Below, in pieces: positions 59,200 through 64,000 of a stretch of 64,000 nt of DNA. Positions within the stretch are counted from its first letter, which is position 1, and the number at the start of each line of letters is the position of its first letter. The stretch comes from Adenanthera pavonina. Its lineage: Eukaryota > Streptophyta > Magnoliopsida > Fabales > Fabaceae. The stretch lies in the NCBI GenBank assembly GCA_026686845.1, contig JAIVEN010000021.1, forward strand, positions 11,736,001 to 11,800,000, given 5' to 3'. Both the position numbers and the translations under genes were made by a program. The notes under the pieces are model-generated. The model had not been told where the DNA came from. It saw nothing but the letters and a program-made list of their open reading frames with translations, and made no database searches.

Positions 59200-60225
59200 T
59201 CATGATTTTTGTTGACTTTGTCAAAGAGTGGATGATACGTTGAATGGACAATACCATCAATAGTTTTAATAGCCTCAAAAGAAGTTGGCCCTTTCACCTT
59301 TGTTAGAAGAATCTAAAGAAAATACAATTCACTAAATGTTGGTGACACATGATACAATCTACCTATCTAGAATCCTTTCTACCACTCACGCCACTATTTA
59401 TTTGAATGATCATACAAAAGGTGTTAAGGAAGTTTTGTCTAGGTCAATGTTTTAGCTAGAGCATTGTGAACATTACAATCCATCCATGCTAACATTATAG
59501 ATTGAATAATTGTAAGTCTTTGCATAACTCTATCTGAATCTTTGTACAAAATTGATTGTTCATTAGGTAAGTAAAAGCTCAAACACTCAACCAATGGATA
59601 TCTGTAGTGAATATAAAAAGCAAAGATTCTCTAAGCAATTTCACAAGTTAAGACATATCTACAATTATAATATTGCTTAATTTCATCATATATATAATTT
59701 GATGATGACAATCCAAGACTAAAGTAGAAGTTGACAATGACTCAATCATTTCCTTTTGTCAAAGATTTAGATAAATATTTAACAGATCTTGAATGATTTG
59801 CCTTCTCCATATTTAAGTGGGCCTGAAATCTCCTTAATAGATAAGGATTATAAGGAACTATGAAACTATTATCAAGCAAGACACATTTCTTTTCTATAAC
59901 TCTTTCATTATTTCTTCTTCTATGAGTTGGATATCCTTCATCATCTATCATGCTTTTATTGATAAATTTCTTTGAAAAATGCTTAAAGCACTTGTTATCT
60001 TCCATGCAAGGAGAATTTTGATTCACTAATCCACATGGGCCATGCATCATAAAAGATCTTACAAGTTCATACAATGATGGATCCTCATCTTTGTTAGGTA
60101 TTTCAGCCAAAATTAAATGATCAAGAGTCCTAATTTTGGTCTCTTCATAAAGGAATAGCAAAATATGAGTATAAAGAAGTTCTCTTTATGAAACTCTATT
60201 GCATAAATTTTTAGAAAAAAGAGGA
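59200..60225 (-). pseudogene. Helitron Rep/helicase polyprotein, middle part, decayed
   Basis: The minus-strand frame 60161-59742 reads '..EIPNKDEDPSLYELVRSFMMHGPCG', 'CFKHFSKKF', 'DEGYPTHRRRNN' and 'VPYNPYLLRRFQAHLNME', the block between the Rep motifs and helicase of plant Helitrons. Just upstream is RGLPHTHILLFLY, one codon frame away. Downstream, after a stop, come 'DEIKQYYNCRYVLTCEIA', 'YPLVECLSFYLPNEQ' and, near 59290-59200, 'KVKGPTSFEAIKTIDG'. Stops are scattered. Opposite in strand to the remnant at 1-760, and a separate insertion. Confidence 0.88.
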
Positions 60226-61249
60226 AAAAATCAAAATGTCAAAAACAATGTAAGACTTCTTGTTGAATATTTCCATGAATCTCAGCCGTTAAGTCTTTTC
60301 CCATTGTATAAATAAAAAAAAATTGTTTAGCTTTTTCTTCATTATCAATAAGTGATGGCTTCAAATATCAAGATATTGCATTTTTGCCATTCACATATTT
60401 CTCAACTGCTTAAACACAATTAGGAACATTATATATAGTTTCCATATAATGACATGGTGCTCATTGATGAGAACTAAAATTCAATAGCTACACCTAATAT
60501 AGTAGTGAATTCGTTATTGTAGAACATTAAAGCAATGACTATTTTATCAATATTCTGTATCTGAGAGGGCTAACATGATCCAGCCAAAAGAGAGAGAGAG
60601 TAGCATGACCACTAATTATTTAGCCAAGCGTATGCTAGTGCAAACCTATAGCCCAACACAAATAAAAAAAAAAGCCACTGCACTCTATTCTAGCACAAAG
60701 ATGGATTCCAACCCAAATTGAAAAAATAACTATACCAGTTGGTTCCTCTCTAACCGGGTTGATTTAAAGAAAATGACAATGAATAAGGTTCTTCAATTTA
60801 AATTTAAATGAATTAAATGAAATATGTATATGCCATTTTCTCCTACTGTTTGATCCATTTAATTAATCATTTAAAATATCCTCTTGCCAAAATGTTTAAA
60901 CCACTAAAATTAATTCCAGTTAATTTAAATTTAATTTTTCAATTTTCAATCAATGATTAATTTTCATTGCATGATTTGACCAATTAATTCTTGAAATGAT
61001 GACAATTTAAGAATAATGATAGGAAATTATATTTTTCAATTTGACTAGAAATTAATGAAGTACCTATTCATCACTTTCTCATTCTCAACACTCCCTAAAT
61101 CACTCAAAACAATTATAGGGTGTAATGTAAGCACTGTCCATTTAATTTCCTTAACCATCATCCTTAACAAAATACTGACCATTAAATCAAATATAGCCCA
61201 AATCATCAAGCTAACATAAAAAGAAAGAAATCACTAACAACAACATCAC
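60226..61249. other. Interposed sequence within the Helitron Rep region
   Basis: About 1 kb separates Rep motif parts that are adjacent in normal Helitrons. On the minus strand, about 60420-60255 shows a coding-like frame with NEEKAKQFFFIYTMGKDLTA, a family I do not recognise. The rest is AT-rich. It could be an insertion or a captured fragment. Confidence 0.4.
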
Positions 61250-61480
61250 CAAACACCTTTTCTTCTTTCACAGTGTGCATAAGTTCTTTTAACTTCATCT
61301 CAAATACTCTAGAAGTAATGCCTGGTCATTTAGCCACTAATTATGAATGTTTAGCATATTTTCTCTTAATTTCAAACCATGTAGGATTACAAGTGAAAGT
61401 AATAAATATATCTAAGTAACTAGCCCATTTACATGTAGCTATTGCATCATGGTAGTTTTGTATCATGTAACGTACTCCCC
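61250..61480 (-). pseudogene. Helitron Rep domain fragment
   Basis: Minus-strand translation gives RYMIQNYHDAIATCKWASYL, then 'DIFITFTCNPTWFEIKRKYAKHS', then a stop and 'PGITSRVFEMKLKELMHTVKEE'. These match the Rep (HUH nickase) region of plant Helitron polyproteins just ahead of the block at 60225. Part of the same element as 59200-60225. Its N-terminal continuation is not seen before the hAT end at 61637. Confidence 0.85.
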
Positions 61481-61636
61481 GATAAATGAAGATGGAAGGA
61501 TTATTTGTTAGGTCTGATAACTAATATGATTAGTTTTTTACAATGTCAAATTGTAGCATCCCTAATTTCTTAAATATTATATTATGATACACTAAGAACT
61601 TTTATGAGAAAAGCATTCTTGAAAAAGATGTGTATT

Positions 61637-64000
61637 CAGTGGCGGACTTAGAAATTTTAAGCTGTGGGGGAAACATATATATAAATCTATATTGTTAAAA
61701 ATATAGCAAACTATGATCAAAAGTATGAAATATACATTATCAAAAGTATGAATATACATCAATACATCATAATTCTTCTCTACAACTTTTCACATTTTGG
61801 AAACATTGAATGATTTTTTCATTTTCAATACTATCAAAAATTCCTTTCTCTATGTAAGTAACCAAACAATCATTCAACCATTCATCTCCTATACGATTTC
61901 GTATGTGATTCTTGATAATACTCATAGCAGAGAAAGCTCTTTCAATTGCTGCAGTTGCCTTTGGTAGTAGCAAAGCTAACTTAAGAAGCAAAAACACCAA
62001 TGGATACACAATATGTTTCCTAATCTCTACAAGCTTTATAAAAAGATCACTAATTCCTTCCAATTTTGAAAATCCAATATCAGAGCATACATTTGTAAAA
62101 TAATTTTGAAATTGACAATCTAGAGCCAAAAGTTATATAGGAGAAAATTCTGAAGGATAAAATTGAGCCAAATGAATCAATTTCTCCTTATCAAATGCAG
62201 AAAATGAATTTCTTGGATTTAAGCATGCTACACAAAGAAGGAACTCAATATTCACTTCTGTAAAATGATCATTCATCTCTTGAAGTTGTCGATCAATGAC
62301 TTGATAGAATAATTCAACTTGAAAATGATGCAAGTTAGAAACTTTTTCTATTTTGTGCCTTGACCTTCCTTGTGGTTGAAGGGTATCCTTCATATTTGGA
62401 AAAACAATATTATGCTTTTCACAGAACAAAGAAACCTCATTAAGCAAAGAATGCTAATCATTATCCCTCATATCTAGCAATCTTTGCTTAGACACTATAA
62501 CTAATTTCATAGCATTTACAATATCTTGATCATTTCTTTGTATGCCTCAAACTTGTGCCATCTTCCTCAACAACTTCAAGCATATCAACCATAGAAGAGA
62601 ATAAAGAAACTAGGCTAAGTAGTGTACCATAATGTGAGCCCCATCTTGTATCTCCCACCCTCTTGATTGTTGTTTCTTGATTCAAGCCACGAGCACTAGA
62701 CATTTCTCCCTTTTACAATGCTTTTTTCACCTAAGCAATTTGACTTTCACAAAGAATATTTTGACACTTACATGAAGCTCCAAGAACATTAGACAAATTA
62801 GCAACTGTATTAAAAAGCAATGCAATTTCAACATGTTGTTTTGCTACTATAACAAGAGTTAATTGGAGTTGTTGGGCAAAGCAATGAATATAGAATGCGG
62901 AATTACTCTCTTTTAATATCAAATTTTTGAGACCATTAAATTCACCATGCATAATACTTGCTCCATTGTATCCTTGTCCCCTTAATCTTGACAAGCTTAA
63001 CCCATATTTTGCAAATAATGACTCCAAAGCTGATTTTATGGATAGAGCATTAGTGTTGGCAACATGAACGACACAAGAAAGTGCTTTATAACTTGTCCTT
63101 TCTTGTCCATATAACATAGAGCCACAATCATTTGTTCCTTAATTGAGATATCTCGAGATTCATCAATCAACATAGAAAATAAATTATCTCCTAAATCATC
63201 AAGTATAACTTTAGTAGTCTCACTAGCTGCAACTCTAACAATGTTCTTTCGTATTTTAGGAGCTATTAATTTGATATTTCCATTAGCATTTTTCAAAGCT
63301 TTGTGAATGGCTTCATTGTGATCAGCAAGGAAATTTAGAAGGTCAAGAAAATTCCTTTGATTACTATAAGATAATAACTTATCATGACCATGAAAACCTA
63401 ACCCTTGGCGCAATAAAAATCGAATACAATCAACTACTGCAGTCAAATGAATTCAGTATTCTTCTTTAATTTGATTAGATTGTTTTCATATAGCAACTTC
63501 AATATGTTTCTTTTGTTTCTTTAAAGCTTCACATTTTCTCAAGGCTTGATTATGAGAACTATTTGGACTCCCAACATGAACTTGAAACATGTCACTTTTT
63601 TTCCAATTTGGTAAACCTTCTATTATAAAAGCATCACCACTACCTCTATGTTCTCCAACATCTGATCTTATAAGATAACAACATAAAGCAAAATGCAGCA
63701 TCCTTCTTTTGACTATATTCTAACCAATTGCCATATTTTAAATACCAATCTGGATTAAATCTATGAGAGGTATTTCCAAATTGCCTTTGTAGAAAACTGA
63801 CTTTTTTTGGCTGACAAGGACCCTTTTGTAGATAATATCTTCTAAGCTTTATTCATAATGTTAGCATCAACAATAAATTGCTAAAAGAATCTATCTGCTT
63901 GCAATAAAATTGATGCTTTTGATGCTCTCATCATTATTTTATATGCTATGAATTCACAAATGCTAACTCATTTTCTATGCATTGCTCTTCTAATTGAGGG
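61637..64000 (-). mobile_element. TTF-type hAT DNA transposon, truncated by the window edge
   Basis: A terminal CAGTGGCGGACTTAGAAATT at 61637 matches the usual end of plant hAT elements of the TTF-zinc-finger class. The transposase frames follow on the minus strand. The flank TGTGTATT (61629-61636) would be the 8-bp target duplication. The other end lies outside the window, so this cannot be confirmed. Confidence 0.78.
61767..63995 (-). pseudogene. hAT transposase with TTF-type zinc finger and DUF4371-like core, decayed
   Basis: From the top on the minus strand: near 63830-63740 GPCQPKKVSFLQRQFGNTSH and 'WLEYSQKKDAAFCF' (TTF zinc finger). A frame shift leads into 'EGLPNWKKSDMFQVHVGSPN' (63701-63486). 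Then 'CIRFLLRQGLGFHGHDK' and 'LFSMLIDESRDISIKEQM' (63446-63036) contain the catalytic Asp region. 'KYGLSLSRLRGQGYNGASIM' and 'FYIHCFAQQLQLTLV' follow (63117-62731), then a degraded stretch, then 62447-62133. Last is the C-terminal dimerisation segment 'LLLPKATAAIERAFSAMSII' and 'RNRIGDEWLNDCLVTYIEKG' (62129-61767). It moves the element by cut and paste and is broken by several shifts and stops. Similar host proteins are annotated as zinc finger MYM-type protein 1-like. Confidence 0.9.

Overview
The window is AT-rich nuclear DNA of a flowering plant, probably a eudicot (inferred from the repeat families; species not identified). I see no intact host gene, rRNA or tRNA gene, CRISPR array or bacterial feature. 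Almost everything recognisable is transposable-element DNA at different stages of decay, stacked as insertions inside insertions.

Layout. 1-760 is the decayed helicase end of a Helitron. 2430-5453 is a broken block of a long-LTR family whose ends read TGTAACATCC...GTTACA. 5454-8910 is unassigned except for a degenerate ~23-bp minisatellite. An LTR of the same family starts at 8911 and is split by a Mutator-like element (MULE) at 11084-53451. The MULE has a 10-bp target duplication (GAAAATGAAT) and ~0.35-0.5 kb inverted termini. It encodes a MuDR/SWIM transposase and a downstream plant-mobile-domain (PMD) reading frame, both on the minus strand. Two large insertions swelled the MULE from about 8 kb to 42 kb. 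(1) A Sirevirus-type copia element at 11797-23555 has 1.66-kb LTRs, TSD CTTTG, decayed gag-pol and a long extra 3' ORF. (2) A 22.4-kb composite retroelement block at 26583-48992 lies exactly between two copies of CAATT within the MULE transposase codons. Beyond the MULE, the host LTR resumes at 53462-53753. Another solo-like LTR of the same family is at 54662-57111, a minus-strand Helitron Rep region at 59200-61480, and a TTF-type hAT element runs from 61637 past the window edge.

The composite block is the most unusual part. From left to right it holds: a divergent 3.5-kb LTR lacking its 3' end; the 3' end of a non-autonomous gag-only element; that element's 5' LTR, interior and partial 3' LTR; a fold-back junction with 13 bp of microhomology; an inverted second copy (interior, LTR, interior 3' end); and a complete Cassandra TRIM with 5S rRNA-like promoters in its LTRs. 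The left target duplication abuts one retroelement family and the right one abuts another. The whole array therefore behaves as a single chimeric insertion, or as one later remodelled exactly to its edge.

The gag-only element carries one long ORF, intact in the inverted copy and broken by one stop in the direct copy. Its protein contains a tandemly duplicated capsid-like segment. The remaining ~4.5 kb of its interior has no pol reading frame, but contains short hairpins with a constant GCAGTA loop and compensating stem changes. None of these elements looks able to move by itself. The interest is in how the composite arose and in the gag-only family.
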